In this document: positions 6,909 to 15,488 of the stretch, in pieces
Position numbering within the stretch: the stretch's first letter is position 1
Layout of the letters: each line of letters starts with the position of its first letter
Assembly (NCBI GenBank): GCA_002437415.1
Contig: DJPL01000028.1
Coordinates: 1-25,272 of the forward strand
Source of the DNA: Ruminococcaceae bacterium UBA6413
GTDB taxonomy: Bacteria > Bacillota > Clostridia > Oscillospirales > Ruminococcaceae
Direction: 5' to 3'
DNA: 25,272 bases
Notes under the pieces: generated by a model
What the model was told of the DNA's origin: nothing
The model's input: the letters and a program-made list of their open reading frames with translations, nothing else
Databases searched by the model: none
Made by a program: the position numbers and the translations under genes

Positions 6909-7321
6909 TGATAACTTACGAATACAGATTACCGCACGATATAAATTCGTTCAGACGAAGCGTAGGCTGGTACGAGCTTTCGCCAAGACAGCTTGAATGT
7001 GCGCTGACGCGTTCGGTATTTGCGATAACGGCGCTAGACGGTGAAAAAGAGGTCGGCTCGGCGCGAGTTGTCGGTGACGGAGGATATCAGTTCTTTATAA
7101 GCGATGTGATTGTCCGCCCCGAATATCAGGGGCAGGGCATAGGCAGAGGAATGCTTACAAGGCTTATGGACAAGGCGTTGTCGGTTGCCGATGAGGGCGA
7201 AACGATAATGATAAACCTTATGTCCGCAAAGGATAAAGAGCCGTTTTACGAAAAGCTCGGATTTATGTGCAGACCGAACGATGAACGAGGTTGCGGTATG
7301 ACAAGATTTCTTAAAAAATAA
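6908..7321 (+). CDS. GNAT-family N-acetyltransferase coupled to argH
   Basis: Acetyl-CoA-dependent N-acetyltransferase of 137 residues. The acetyl-CoA pyrophosphate loop QGQGIGRG lies at residues 74-81 after the strand VIVRPEY, and FYEKLGF at 113-119 is the typical C-terminal GNAT motif. The start codon overlaps the argH stop (TGATG), implying translational coupling, and argC begins 11 bases after its stop. The substrate is unknown. Because it sits inside the arginine run, and because some bacteria fuse a GNAT N-acetylglutamate synthase to ArgH, a role in making N-acetylglutamate is a reasonable guess. A general GNAT enzyme picked up by the operon is equally possible. Confidence 0.88.
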   Translation: MITYEYRLPHDINSFRRSVGWYELSPRQLECALTRSVFAITALDGEKEVGSARVVGDGGYQFFISDVIVRPEYQGQGIGRGMLTRLMDKALSVADEGETIMINLMSAKDKEPFYEKLGFMCRPNDERGCGMTRFLKK

Positions 7322-7332
7322 GAGGTGCTTAT

Positions 7333-8280
7333 ATGAGCGTAAAGGTATATATTGACGGTCAGGAAGGAACGACCGGACTTAAGATCCTTGAGCGTTTCAA
7401 GGACAGGAACGACATTGAAATAATGAAGATAGACGAGGACAAGAGAAAGGATAACGATGAGCGTAAAAAGTTCATCTGCTCGTCCGATTTCACCTTCCTT
7501 TGCTTGCCTGATGCCGCCGCAAGAGAGGCAGTCGAGCTTGCAAAGGGCAGTAACGTCCGTATAATAGATGCTTCTACCGCACACCGTACAAATCCCGACT
7601 GGGCATACGGTTTTCCCGAGCTTTCAAAGGAGCATAGGGAGAAGATAGCGGCCTCTTCAAGAGTGGCAGTTCCGGGGTGCTATGCAAGCGGCTTTATATC
7701 ACTTGTTTATCCGCTTGTAAAGGCAGGTGTTATGCCGAGCGATTATCCCGTAGTCGCCCATGCGGTATCAGGCTACAGCGGAGCGGGAAAGAAAGCTATC
7801 GCAGTGTACGAGAGTGACGAAAAGCCCGAGGAGTTCTACAGCCCCAGACAGTATGCGCTCCCTCAGGAGCATAAGCACCTACCCGAAATGATGAAGATAA
7901 GCGGACTTGATTACAAGCCTGTGTTCAATCCCCTGATATGCGACTATTTCAGCGGTATGGTGGTTACAGTTCCCGTACTGACAAGACTTCTGCCGAAGAA
8001 GTACACACTTGCCGATATCCATAAGGCTTTCTCAGAGCATTACGCAGGCGCAAATCTCGTCAAGGTAATGCCTGTTATGGGTGAGGGTGTTCTCGAAAAC
8101 GGCTTCCTTGCCGCAAACACATTATCGGGCAAGAACAATATGGAGATATTCGTTTGCGGAAACGATGAGCGCATAGTGCTTTGCTCAAGACTTGACAACT
8201 TAGGCAAGGGCGCAAGCGGTGCGGCTGTACAGTGCCTTAATATAATGATGGGCATTGACGAAACGACCGGTCTTGTATAA
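7333..8280 (+). CDS. argC: N-acetyl-gamma-glutamyl-phosphate reductase, type 2
   Basis: NADPH-dependent reduction of N-acetylglutamyl-5-phosphate to the semialdehyde, third step of ornithine formation. At 315 residues it is shorter than common ArgC proteins (about 345), and its N-terminus VYIDGQEGTTGLKI is that of the type 2 subfamily rather than the GATGYTG type. The catalytic cysteine is C116 in AVPGCYASG, and HAVSGYSGAGKK follows. AAGAGGTG precedes the ATG by six bases. It lies between the GNAT gene and argJ with very short gaps, so it is part of one operon. Confidence 0.95.
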   Translation: MSVKVYIDGQEGTTGLKILERFKDRNDIEIMKIDEDKRKDNDERKKFICSSDFTFLCLPDAAAREAVELAKGSNVRIIDASTAHRTNPDWAYGFPELSKEHREKIAASSRVAVPGCYASGFISLVYPLVKAGVMPSDYPVVAHAVSGYSGAGKKAIAVYESDEKPEEFYSPRQYALPQEHKHLPEMMKISGLDYKPVFNPLICDYFSGMVVTVPVLTRLLPKKYTLADIHKAFSEHYAGANLVKVMPVMGEGVLENGFLAANTLSGKNNMEIFVCGNDERIVLCSRLDNLGKGASGAAVQCLNIMMGIDETTGLV

Positions 8281-8297
8281 TAAGTGAGGTAATAACA

Positions 8298-9530
8298 ATG
8301 GTTGAATTTGATAGCTATAAATTAGTCGACAAGGGCGTATGCGCCGCCAAGGGCTTCAAGGCAGGCGGTATAAATGTCGGCATAAAGCCCGGCTCAAAAA
8401 AGCGTGACCTTGCAGTAATAAGCTGTGATACAAAGTGCACGGCGGCGGCGATATACACACAGAACAAAGTTAAAGGCGCACCGATAACCGTCACAAAGGA
8501 GCACCTTAAAAACGGTATTGCACAGGCGGTTATCGTAAACAGCGGTAACGCAAATACCTGCAACTCGAACGGTATTGAGATCGCCGAGCAGATGTGCGAG
8601 CTTTGTGCAAACGAGCTCGGCATTGACAAGAACGATATGATAGTAGGCTCTACAGGCGTAATCGGACAGAAGCTGTCGATAGACCCTGTAAAGAATAACA
8701 TAAAGACTCTCGTTGACAGTATCAGCGAGGACGGCAGTTCACTTGCGTGCGAGGCTATAATGACGACCGACACACGTAAAAAGGAGCTTGCGGTCGAGTT
8801 CACTCTTGACGGCAAGACCTGCCATATCGGCGGTATCAGTAAGGGCAGCGGTATGATAAATCCCAATATGGCTACAATGCTTGCTTTTATCACGACCGAC
8901 GTAAAGATAAACGCTGAGCTTCTTCACAAGGCACTGAAAAGAACCGCCGATATCACCTACAATATGGTAAGCGTTGACGGCGATACATCTACAAACGATA
9001 CACTGTGCATTATGGCGTCGGGTCTTGCGGGTAACAAGGAAATTACTGCCGAGGACGGCGATTATGAGGTATTCATAAACGGTCTTTACGCTGTAATGAT
9101 GAACCTTGCGAGAGAAACCGCCCGTGACGGCGAGGGCGCAACAAAGCTTATGGAATGCGTTGTTGACCACGCACCTACAGAAGCCGTTGCAAAGAGCGTT
9201 GCGCTGTCTGTCATCAACAGCAGTCTTTTAAAGGCGGCTATCTTTGCGGCAGACGCTAACTGGGGACGTATCCTCTGCGCAATAGGCTATGCCGAGGGCG
9301 ACTTTGATATATCAAAGGTCGAGGTCGTTCTTTCATCGTCAAAGGGCAGTGTAAAGGTTTGTGAGAACGGCGCGGGCGTTGATTTCTCAGAGGACGAAGC
9401 ATTCAAGATACTGTCCGAAGATGAAATTGTTATCAGAATAGATATGCACGACGGTGCGGATAAGTCGGTAGCATGGGGTTGCGACCTGACTTACGAATAT
9501 GTAAAGATAAACGCAGAATACAGAAGCTGA
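8298..9530 (+). CDS. argJ: Glutamate N-acetyltransferase / ornithine acetyltransferase
   Basis: Moves the acetyl group from N-acetylornithine to glutamate, recycling it, and in bifunctional members also makes N-acetylglutamate from acetyl-CoA. The protein is 410 residues, normal for the family. The self-cleavage site lies in PNMATMLAFITTD: cleavage before T193 of ATML would give alpha and beta chains with Thr193 as nucleophile. GSTGVIGQ (117-124) and the region around AADANWGRILCA are also conserved. GAGG precedes the ATG. Sequence alone does not show whether it is mono- or bifunctional, which matters for the neighbouring GNAT gene. Confidence 0.96.
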   Translation: MVEFDSYKLVDKGVCAAKGFKAGGINVGIKPGSKKRDLAVISCDTKCTAAAIYTQNKVKGAPITVTKEHLKNGIAQAVIVNSGNANTCNSNGIEIAEQMCELCANELGIDKNDMIVGSTGVIGQKLSIDPVKNNIKTLVDSISEDGSSLACEAIMTTDTRKKELAVEFTLDGKTCHIGGISKGSGMINPNMATMLAFITTDVKINAELLHKALKRTADITYNMVSVDGDTSTNDTLCIMASGLAGNKEITAEDGDYEVFINGLYAVMMNLARETARDGEGATKLMECVVDHAPTEAVAKSVALSVINSSLLKAAIFAADANWGRILCAIGYAEGDFDISKVEVVLSSSKGSVKVCENGAGVDFSEDEAFKILSEDEIVIRIDMHDGADKSVAWGCDLTYEYVKINAEYRS

Positions 9531-9550
9531 CACCGAAAGGACAAAAGAAA

Positions 9551-10402
9551 ATGGAACTTGAAAACGAAAAGAGAGCCGGTATATTAAGTGACGCTCTTCC
9601 TTATATACAGCAGTATTCCAACAAGGTCGTAGTGGTAAAGTATGGCGGCAACGCAATGACAAACGACAAGCTGAAGCAGGCGGTTATGTCAGACCTTGTT
9701 CTGCTGTCGCTTTGCGGTATCAAGATAGTACTTGTACACGGCGGCGGGCCCGAGATAAACGCAATGCTGAAAAAGGTCGGCAAGGAGAGCAGGTTCGTAA
9801 ACGGACTGCGCTATACCGATGAAGAAACGATAAATATTGTACAGATGGTGCTCTGCGGTAAGGTCAATAAAGATTTAGTCGATCTGCTCTACAGCCACAA
9901 GGGCAGAGCGGTAGGTCTTTGCGGACTTGACGACCATATGATCGAGGCCGAACAGCTTGACCCCGAGCTCGGACTCGTTGGCGAGATCACACAGGTAAAC
10001 GTAAGCCTTATACACGATGTACTTGAAAAGGGTTATATCCCCGTAATCTCGACCGTTGCGGCAGGCAAGGACGGCACTGTCTACAATATAAACGCAGATA
10101 CGGCGGCGGCAAGAATTGCGGCTGAGATGAGGGCTGAAAACCTTATTCTTATGACCGATATCAAGGGACTGCTTGAAGACAAGGACGATGACACCACACT
10201 TATCCATACGGTCGGCGTTTCAGAAGTGCCTTATCTTAAAAAGCAGGGTATAATCTCAGGCGGTATGATACCCAAGATCGACTGCTGTGTTGAGGCTGTC
10301 CGAAGAGGTGTAAAGAAAGCAAATATAATTGACGGAAGAATACCTCATTCAATACTTATAGAGCTGCTTACAAACGAGGGCGCAGGTACGATGATCATCT
10401 GA
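9551..10402 (+). CDS. argB: Acetylglutamate kinase
   Basis: Phosphorylates N-acetylglutamate, the controlling step of arginine synthesis. Amino-acid-kinase motifs are visible: VVKYGGNAM at 28-36, LVHGGGPEIN at 61-70, and GLCGLDDHMIEAE near 122. I chose the ATG at 9551, which has GAAAGGA upstream and gives 283 residues. An upstream in-frame start at 9473 would lie within argJ and add 26 unrelated residues. The protein keeps an N-terminal helix (about residues 8-24, ILSDALPYIQQYSNK) before the first strand. Arginine-inhibited hexameric kinases have such a helix, so feedback inhibition by arginine is likely. The gap after argJ is 20 bases. Confidence 0.95.
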   Translation: MELENEKRAGILSDALPYIQQYSNKVVVVKYGGNAMTNDKLKQAVMSDLVLLSLCGIKIVLVHGGGPEINAMLKKVGKESRFVNGLRYTDEETINIVQMVLCGKVNKDLVDLLYSHKGRAVGLCGLDDHMIEAEQLDPELGLVGEITQVNVSLIHDVLEKGYIPVISTVAAGKDGTVYNINADTAAARIAAEMRAENLILMTDIKGLLEDKDDDTTLIHTVGVSEVPYLKKQGIISGGMIPKIDCCVEAVRRGVKKANIIDGRIPHSILIELLTNEGAGTMII

Positions 10403-10431
10403 CGTAATGATGTAAGCGGAAAGGACAGATT

Positions 10432-11595
10432 ATGAATACTATAGACAAATTCAATTCGCATATAATGGGTTCATACGGCAGACTGAATGTTGTACTCGAC
10501 AAGGGCGAGGACGACAGGGCTGTTGATGAAAACGGCAAGACATATATAGATTTCGGTAGCGGTATCGGTACAAATTCGCTCGGCTACTGCAACAAGGAGT
10601 GGGCTGACGCTGTGTGCAATCAGGTACGCAGCATACAGCATACCTCAAATTACTACTATACAAAGGTGCAGGCTGAGTTTGCCGAGAGATTGTCGGAAGC
10701 TACCGGTATGAAAAATATGTTCCTTTGCAACAGCGGTGCGGAAGCCAACGAATGTGCCATCAAGATAGCAAGAAAGTACAGCTTCGACAAGTACGGCAAG
10801 GGCAGACACAACATAATTACCCTTGTAAACTCATTCCACGGCAGAACACTCTGCACACTGTCGGCAACAGGACAGGATGTATTCCACAACTACTTCTTCC
10901 CGTTTGTTGACGGATTTATAAATGTTGAAGCAAACAACATAGAAGATCTTAAGGCAAAGCTTGATGATACGGTATGCGCCGTAATGTTCGAGTACATACA
11001 GGGCGAGGGCGGCGTTGTACCGCTCCAGCAGAAGTTCGTAGACGCTATATTTGAGCTTTGCGCCGAGCGTGATGTGCTGACAATTTCCGATGAAGTACAA
11101 ACGGGTGTCGGCAGAACAGGCAAATTCCTCGCAGGCGACAATTTCGGTAAGAAAGCCGACATAATCACACTTGCAAAGGGCATTGCGGGCGGTATCCCGA
11201 TGGGCGCTTGCCTCAGCGGCGAGAAGTGCGCAAACGTACTTACTCCCGGCACACATGGCTCAACATTCGGCGGAAATCCTATCGCTTGTGCGGGTGCTAT
11301 CGAAGTGCTCAAAAAAGCGGCAGACCCGATCTTCTTATCTCAGGTCGCAGACAAGGGCAAGTACATAGCAGAAAAGCTGAATGCGATCCCTGAAGTTGAA
11401 TCAGTAACAGGTATGGGTCTTATGATAGGCGTAAAACTTAAAACAAAGAATGCCAAGGATATACTGAATGCCGCTCTTGAACACGGACTGCTTATCCTTA
11501 CGGCAAAGGAAAAGCTAAGACTTCTCCCTCCGCTGACTATCTCATATGAAGATATCGACAAGGGACTTGAAATACTCGCAGAACTTTTAAAGTAA
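10432..11595 (+). CDS. argD: Acetylornithine aminotransferase
   Basis: PLP-dependent transaminase making N-acetylornithine from the semialdehyde with glutamate as amino donor. The protein has 387 residues, typical for the family. NSGAEANE (100-107) and SFHGRT (134-139) are substrate/PLP-site motifs. SDEVQTGVGRTG (219-230) contains the PLP-binding aspartate, and TLAKGIAGG contains the Schiff-base lysine K249. GGAAAGGA lies ahead of the ATG, 29 bases after argB. It is embedded in the arginine run, so a role in arginine rather than in another transamination pathway is clear. Confidence 0.95.
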   Translation: MNTIDKFNSHIMGSYGRLNVVLDKGEDDRAVDENGKTYIDFGSGIGTNSLGYCNKEWADAVCNQVRSIQHTSNYYYTKVQAEFAERLSEATGMKNMFLCNSGAEANECAIKIARKYSFDKYGKGRHNIITLVNSFHGRTLCTLSATGQDVFHNYFFPFVDGFINVEANNIEDLKAKLDDTVCAVMFEYIQGEGGVVPLQQKFVDAIFELCAERDVLTISDEVQTGVGRTGKFLAGDNFGKKADIITLAKGIAGGIPMGACLSGEKCANVLTPGTHGSTFGGNPIACAGAIEVLKKAADPIFLSQVADKGKYIAEKLNAIPEVESVTGMGLMIGVKLKTKNAKDILNAALEHGLLILTAKEKLRLLPPLTISYEDIDKGLEILAELLK

Positions 11596-11625
11596 AATAA
11601 AAACTAAAACCGAAAGGAAAGAATT

Positions 11626-12537
11626 ATGAAACACTTACTTAAGATGATGGATCTCAGCACAGAGGAGATCATAGAGATACTCAATCTCGCAGACCAGCTC
11701 AAGTATGAGCTTAAGCACGGCATTCCCCACGACCACTTAAAGGGCAAGACGCTCGGTATGATCTTCCGCAAAGCTTCTACAAGAACAAGAGTTTCTTTTG
11801 AAACAGGTATGTATCAGCTCGGCGGTAATCCTCTTTATCTTTCTGCAAGCGATATGCAGATAGGCAGAGGCGAGCCTATCCAAGATACGGCAAGAGTTCT
11901 TTCACGCTACATTGACGGTATTATGATAAGAACATTCGATCAGGCTGAGGTCGAGAACCTTGCCGAATACGGCAATATCCCGATAATCAACGGTCTTACA
12001 GACCTTTCACACCCCTGCCAGGTGCTTGCAGATCTTATGACGATCCGTGAGTACAAGGGTAAGCTTGACGGCTTAAAGATGTGCTACATAGGCGACGGCA
12101 ACAATATGGCAAACTCGCTTATCGTAGGCGGCTTAAAGACAGGTATGAGCGTATCTGTTGCCTGCCCCGAAAACTATCACCCCGCCGCTACAACTCTTGC
12201 ATTCGCAGAGAAGTATGACTGCTTTGAGCTGACAGACGACCCGTTAAAGGCTGCAAAGGACGCAGACGTTATCTTCACAGATGTATGGGCATCTATGGGT
12301 CAGGAAGGCGAAGCCGAGATCAGAAAGAAAGCATTTAAGGGCTTCCAGATAAACGATGAGGTTATGGCTGTTGCGAAGCCAGACGCTATGGTTCAGCACT
12401 GCCTGCCCGCACACAGAGAAGAAGAGATCACAGCCAAGGTATTTGAAGAGCACGCAAACGAGATCTTTGACGAGGCTGAAAACAGACTTCACGCACAGAA
12501 GGCGGTTATGGTACTGCTTATGGGCAACAAGGACTGA
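11626..12537 (+). CDS. argF: Ornithine carbamoyltransferase
   Basis: Forms citrulline from ornithine and carbamoyl phosphate. The carbamoyl-phosphate loop STRTR lies at residues 51-55, HPCQ at 129-132, FTDVWASMG near 215 and the ornithine-site HCLPAHR near 255, so this is an ornithine rather than an aspartate enzyme. At 303 residues it has the family length. CGAAAGGAAAG precedes the ATG, 30 bases after argD. It ends the compact arginine run. Carbamoyl phosphate must come from carAB encoded elsewhere. The name argF is chosen for the anabolic context, since no arcA or arcC gene is nearby. Confidence 0.95.
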   Translation: MKHLLKMMDLSTEEIIEILNLADQLKYELKHGIPHDHLKGKTLGMIFRKASTRTRVSFETGMYQLGGNPLYLSASDMQIGRGEPIQDTARVLSRYIDGIMIRTFDQAEVENLAEYGNIPIINGLTDLSHPCQVLADLMTIREYKGKLDGLKMCYIGDGNNMANSLIVGGLKTGMSVSVACPENYHPAATTLAFAEKYDCFELTDDPLKAAKDADVIFTDVWASMGQEGEAEIRKKAFKGFQINDEVMAVAKPDAMVQHCLPAHREEEITAKVFEEHANEIFDEAENRLHAQKAVMVLLMGNKD

Positions 12538-12565
12538 TAAAATCAGGTTTTTAACAGAATATATG

Positions 12566-12597
12566 ATACGGAGCAACGCTGTAATGTTGCTCCGTAT
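12566..12597 (+). terminator. Strong hairpin after argF lacking a T tract
   Basis: ATACGGAGCAAC (12566-12577) and GTTGCTCCGTAT (12586-12597) are perfect 12-bp complements with an 8-base loop. No T run follows, only TCGTGTAATATGG, and the next start codon is 24 bases downstream. It may be a weak terminator, an RNA-processing or stabilising stem at the operon end, or a leader element for the next gene. Confidence 0.5.
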
Positions 12598-12620
12598 TCG
12601 TGTAATATGGGGGAATAGTT

Positions 12621-13787
12621 ATGACTAATCTGCTTATAAAGCTGTTTGTAAAGGACAGCAAAAATACATCCGACCCCGCCGTCCGCAAGCGTTACGGCTA
12701 TCTCGGCGCATTCACGGGAATTGTGCTGAATATACTTCTGTTTGTCGGAAAGCTTGTCGCAGGTATATTATCGGGCGGTATCGCTGTAATTGCAGACGCA
12801 TTTAATAACCTCTCAGATGCGGGTTCTTCAATTATGACATTTGTCGGCTTTAAAATGGCAGGAATGCCCGCCGACAGCGAGCACCCTTACGGTCACGGAC
12901 GAATGGAGTACGTTTCGGGTATAATTATCTCATTCATTATTATGATGATGGGCTTTGAACTCGGAAAAAGCTCGGTCGAAAAGCTTTTCTCACCCGAAAA
13001 GTCGGAGTTCAGCGTGCTTGCCGTATGCATACTCGGAGTATCACTGCTTGTAAAGCTGTGGATGGCACTGTTCAACACAAAGCTCGGCAAGAAAATAGAC
13101 AGTAATACTATGAAAGCCGCGGCGGCGGATTCGCTTTCCGACTGCATTTCTACCTCGGTAGTAATTATCTGTATGTTCATTCAGCTTTTCACAGGCTTTG
13201 ACCTTGACGCTTATGCGGGCATTGTTGTTGCGCTGTTTATCCTTTACACAGGCTTCAAAACATTCAAGGAGAGCCTTACCCCTCTGCTTGGCGCAAAGCC
13301 CAAAAAGGAACTTGTAGACGAGATAGAAGCTACTGTTATGAGCTATGACGGAATAGTCGGCGTGCACGATCTTATGGTGCACGATTACGGCGTAGGCAGA
13401 ATGGTTATCTCGCTCCACGCTGAGATAAGCAGTAAGACCGATATAATGCTCGCTCACGAGCTTATCGACCTTATCGAGGACGATCTGCGTGAAAAGTACA
13501 GATGCAGTGTTACCATTCACATGGATCCCGTGGTTGTAAACGATGAAAAGGTCGAGATGATAAAGAAGACCGTACTTGACATAATCGGAAATATAGATAG
13601 CAGTCTTACTATCCACGATTTCCGTATGACCGACGGCGTATCGAGAATAAACGTCATATTCGATCTTGTAACGCCTTTCGGCTTCAGATATAATGACAGA
13701 GAGCTTTCCGCTATGGTAAGGGAACAGATAGCCGAAAAGGACGGCAGACTGAATGCGGTCATTACCGTCGAACGTTCAATGTGTTGA
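12621..13787 (+). CDS. Cation diffusion facilitator, possibly manganese efflux
   Basis: Proton-driven divalent metal exporter of the cytoplasmic membrane, 388 residues. It has about six transmembrane segments in residues 25-215 and the family motif HPYGHGRMEY at 88-97. The transport-site positions read N62xxxD66 in TM2 (AFNNLSDAGSS) and D170xxxD174 in TM5 (ADSLSDCIS). Zinc transporters usually have His-Asp or Asp-Asp with His-Asp, whereas Asn-Asp/Asp-Asp is associated with MntE-type manganese exporters, so manganese is my preferred substrate. The C-terminus has a first cytoplasmic dimerisation domain ending in HMDPV and then a second domain of similar size (about 303-388), also as in long manganese CDF proteins. 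A weak GGGGGA ribosome site precedes the ATG. Confidence 0.9.
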   Translation: MTNLLIKLFVKDSKNTSDPAVRKRYGYLGAFTGIVLNILLFVGKLVAGILSGGIAVIADAFNNLSDAGSSIMTFVGFKMAGMPADSEHPYGHGRMEYVSGIIISFIIMMMGFELGKSSVEKLFSPEKSEFSVLAVCILGVSLLVKLWMALFNTKLGKKIDSNTMKAAAADSLSDCISTSVVIICMFIQLFTGFDLDAYAGIVVALFILYTGFKTFKESLTPLLGAKPKKELVDEIEATVMSYDGIVGVHDLMVHDYGVGRMVISLHAEISSKTDIMLAHELIDLIEDDLREKYRCSVTIHMDPVVVNDEKVEMIKKTVLDIIGNIDSSLTIHDFRMTDGVSRINVIFDLVTPFGFRYNDRELSAMVREQIAEKDGRLNAVITVERSMC

Positions 13788-13795
13788 TAAATTTG

Positions 13796-13834
13796 CGGCG
13801 CACATGGTATAATCACCCTGTGCGCCGTTCTTTT
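13796..13834 (+). terminator. Terminator of the CDF gene
   Basis: CGGCGCACA (13796-13804) and TGTGCGCCG (13819-13827) form a perfect 9-bp GC-rich stem followed by TTCTTTT. It begins eight bases after the CDF stop codon and just before the promoter of the next unit. Confidence 0.85.
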
Positions 13835-13844
13835 ATATAAAAAG

Positions 13845-13873
13845 TTGACTTGCCATGGATTTTGTGCTAAAAT
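13845..13873 (+). promoter_or_regulatory. Promoter of the tmk-to-capA unit
   Basis: TTGACT (13845-13850) and TAAAAT (13868-13873) are 17 bases apart, each one mismatch from consensus, 33 bases before the chosen tmk start codon. The following seven genes run in the same direction with small gaps. Confidence 0.7.
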
Positions 13874-13906
13874 AAATCTAAACTATACGATGAGAGAGTG
13901 TTTGTT

Positions 13907-14575
13907 ATGAACGGCGATAACGAAAAATGCGGAAAACTGTTTGTTATAGAAGGACTTGACGGTTGCGGCAAAAGCACACAGCTTGAAATGCTGAAAGCAA
14001 AAGCCGCCGACGATATCCGTTTTATCAGCTTCCCGAATTATGAAAGCGCAAGCGGTGAGATAATCAAGGACTATCTCAGCGGCAAATTCAGCGAGGAAGA
14101 CGGCAGGACAGGCGCATATACAGCGGGTAGCTTCTATGCAATCGACCGCTATATCAGCTACAAGACCGACTGGGAAAAGGATCACAAGTCGGGCAAAACC
14201 ATAATCGCCGCACGTTACACCTCGTCAAATGCGATATATCAGATGGCAAAGCTGGAAAAGGCTCACTGGAACGAATACCTTTCGTGGCTTGAAGATTACG
14301 AATATGACAAGTTCGCGATCCCTCGCCCCGAAAAGATAATATTCCTCGATATGCCGATAGAGGTATCGCAGAAGCTCCTCAGCGCGCGCTACGGCGGCAA
14401 TGAGGCAAAGAAAGACATTCACGAAAGAAATATATCGTTTTTAAGAGCCTGCCGTGAGGCGGCACTGTATACAGCCGAAAAGAAAGGCTGGCATATACTG
14501 CCGTGCTCTGACGGCGAAAAACCGTACAGCCCCGAAAAGATAAACAAAGAATTGTCGGAGCTGATTTACGGATAA
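13907..14575 (+). CDS. tmk: Thymidylate kinase family protein
   Basis: Phosphorylates dTMP to dTDP using ATP. The protein has 222 residues from the ATG at 13907. A GTG three codons earlier is possible, but the purine-rich GAGAGAG stretch is better placed for the ATG. The P-loop GLDGCGKST is at residues 16-24, AIDRYISYKTDW carries the DR(Y/H) nucleotide-site motif, and PEKIIFLDMP is the conserved strand before the lid. The lid region RYGGNEAKKDIHERN lacks the usual RDRFE pattern, so the protein is somewhat divergent and the exact nucleotide substrate is less certain. It is the first gene of its unit. Confidence 0.85.
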   Translation: MNGDNEKCGKLFVIEGLDGCGKSTQLEMLKAKAADDIRFISFPNYESASGEIIKDYLSGKFSEEDGRTGAYTAGSFYAIDRYISYKTDWEKDHKSGKTIIAARYTSSNAIYQMAKLEKAHWNEYLSWLEDYEYDKFAIPRPEKIIFLDMPIEVSQKLLSARYGGNEAKKDIHERNISFLRACREAALYTAEKKGWHILPCSDGEKPYSPEKINKELSELIYG

Positions 14576-14599
14576 CAGGCAAAAGTAAGGTAATATAAA

Positions 14600-15484
14600 G
14601 TGTTGGAATTAAAGAAAATAGAACTCAGCGACAAGCAGTGGATAGACCCGTTGCTTAAATTGTCCGACTACAGAGGCTGTGAGTACAACTTCACCAATAA
14701 CTATGTGTGGAGCAATATTTACGGTATCACGGTAGGACGTTTTCAGGACTATTATGTGTCAAAGCACGGAAACGAGTTTGTGTTCCCCGCAGGTAAGGGC
14801 GATACGGACGCACTGTTGTCCGAGCTTAAAAACTACTGCGACAGTACGGGTATACCGTTCAAATTCTGTAGTATGGATATAAAGGATAAGCTGATGCTTG
14901 AAGAGCGTTATCCCGGTATGTTCACATTTGGTACGACCGAGGATCTGTACGACTATGTTTACGAGTCACAGTCGCTTGCAACTCTCAGCGGTAAGAAGCT
15001 TCATTCAAAGCGCAATTACATCAACCGTTTCAAGCTACTCGACTGGAGCTTTGAGGATATAACCCCCGAAAACATTGACGAATGCAAGCAGATGAGCCTT
15101 GAATGGTGCAAGCGCAACGCTTGCGATGAAAACGAGGAAAAGTCTGAGGAAATGTGCGCAGTCGGAACAGGACTTGAGCATTTCTTTGAGCTTGGACTTG
15201 TCGGCGGAATTTTAAGAGTAGAGGGCAAGATACAGGCGTTTTCATACGGTGAACAGCAGAGTAGTGATACGTTTGTCACGCACGTTGAAAAGGCGTTCAC
15301 CGACTATGACGGAACTTATCCGATGATAAACTATATGATGGCAAACAGGTTCTGTAAAGAGCTTAAATATATAAACAGGGAAGAGGATATGGGCGAAGAA
15401 AATCTCCGCAAAGCGAAGAGATCATACCACCCGTGTTTTATGGTAGAGAAGTTCAGCGCAGTATATAACGCTGAGAAAGGATAA
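14600..15484 (+). CDS. DUF2156 (LPG synthase C-terminal-like) protein, soluble
   Basis: Protein of 294 residues resembling the DUF2156 domain, the double-GNAT fold that forms the catalytic end of lysyl-phosphatidylglycerol synthases. Recognisable segments are SDYRGCEYNFTNNYVW near the N-terminus, LHSKRNYINRF near 135, and the C-terminal pattern of YINREEDMGEENLRKAKRSY near 255-275. There are no membrane segments, unlike full LPG synthases, so it may transfer an aminoacyl or acyl group to a soluble or membrane-surface acceptor. The acceptor is unknown. It starts at GTG (14600), with a TTG next to it, a weak site behind AAGG. It lies 24 bases after tmk and 4 before the DJ-1 gene. Confidence 0.8.
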   Translation: MLELKKIELSDKQWIDPLLKLSDYRGCEYNFTNNYVWSNIYGITVGRFQDYYVSKHGNEFVFPAGKGDTDALLSELKNYCDSTGIPFKFCSMDIKDKLMLEERYPGMFTFGTTEDLYDYVYESQSLATLSGKKLHSKRNYINRFKLLDWSFEDITPENIDECKQMSLEWCKRNACDENEEKSEEMCAVGTGLEHFFELGLVGGILRVEGKIQAFSYGEQQSSDTFVTHVEKAFTDYDGTYPMINYMMANRFCKELKYINREEDMGEENLRKAKRSYHPCFMVEKFSAVYNAEKG

Positions 15485-15488
15485 TAAG

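Noticed and set aside
9473..9550. Upstream start for argB
   Set aside because: It lies inside argJ and would add 26 residues with no family similarity; the ATG at 9551 has GAAAGGA upstream.
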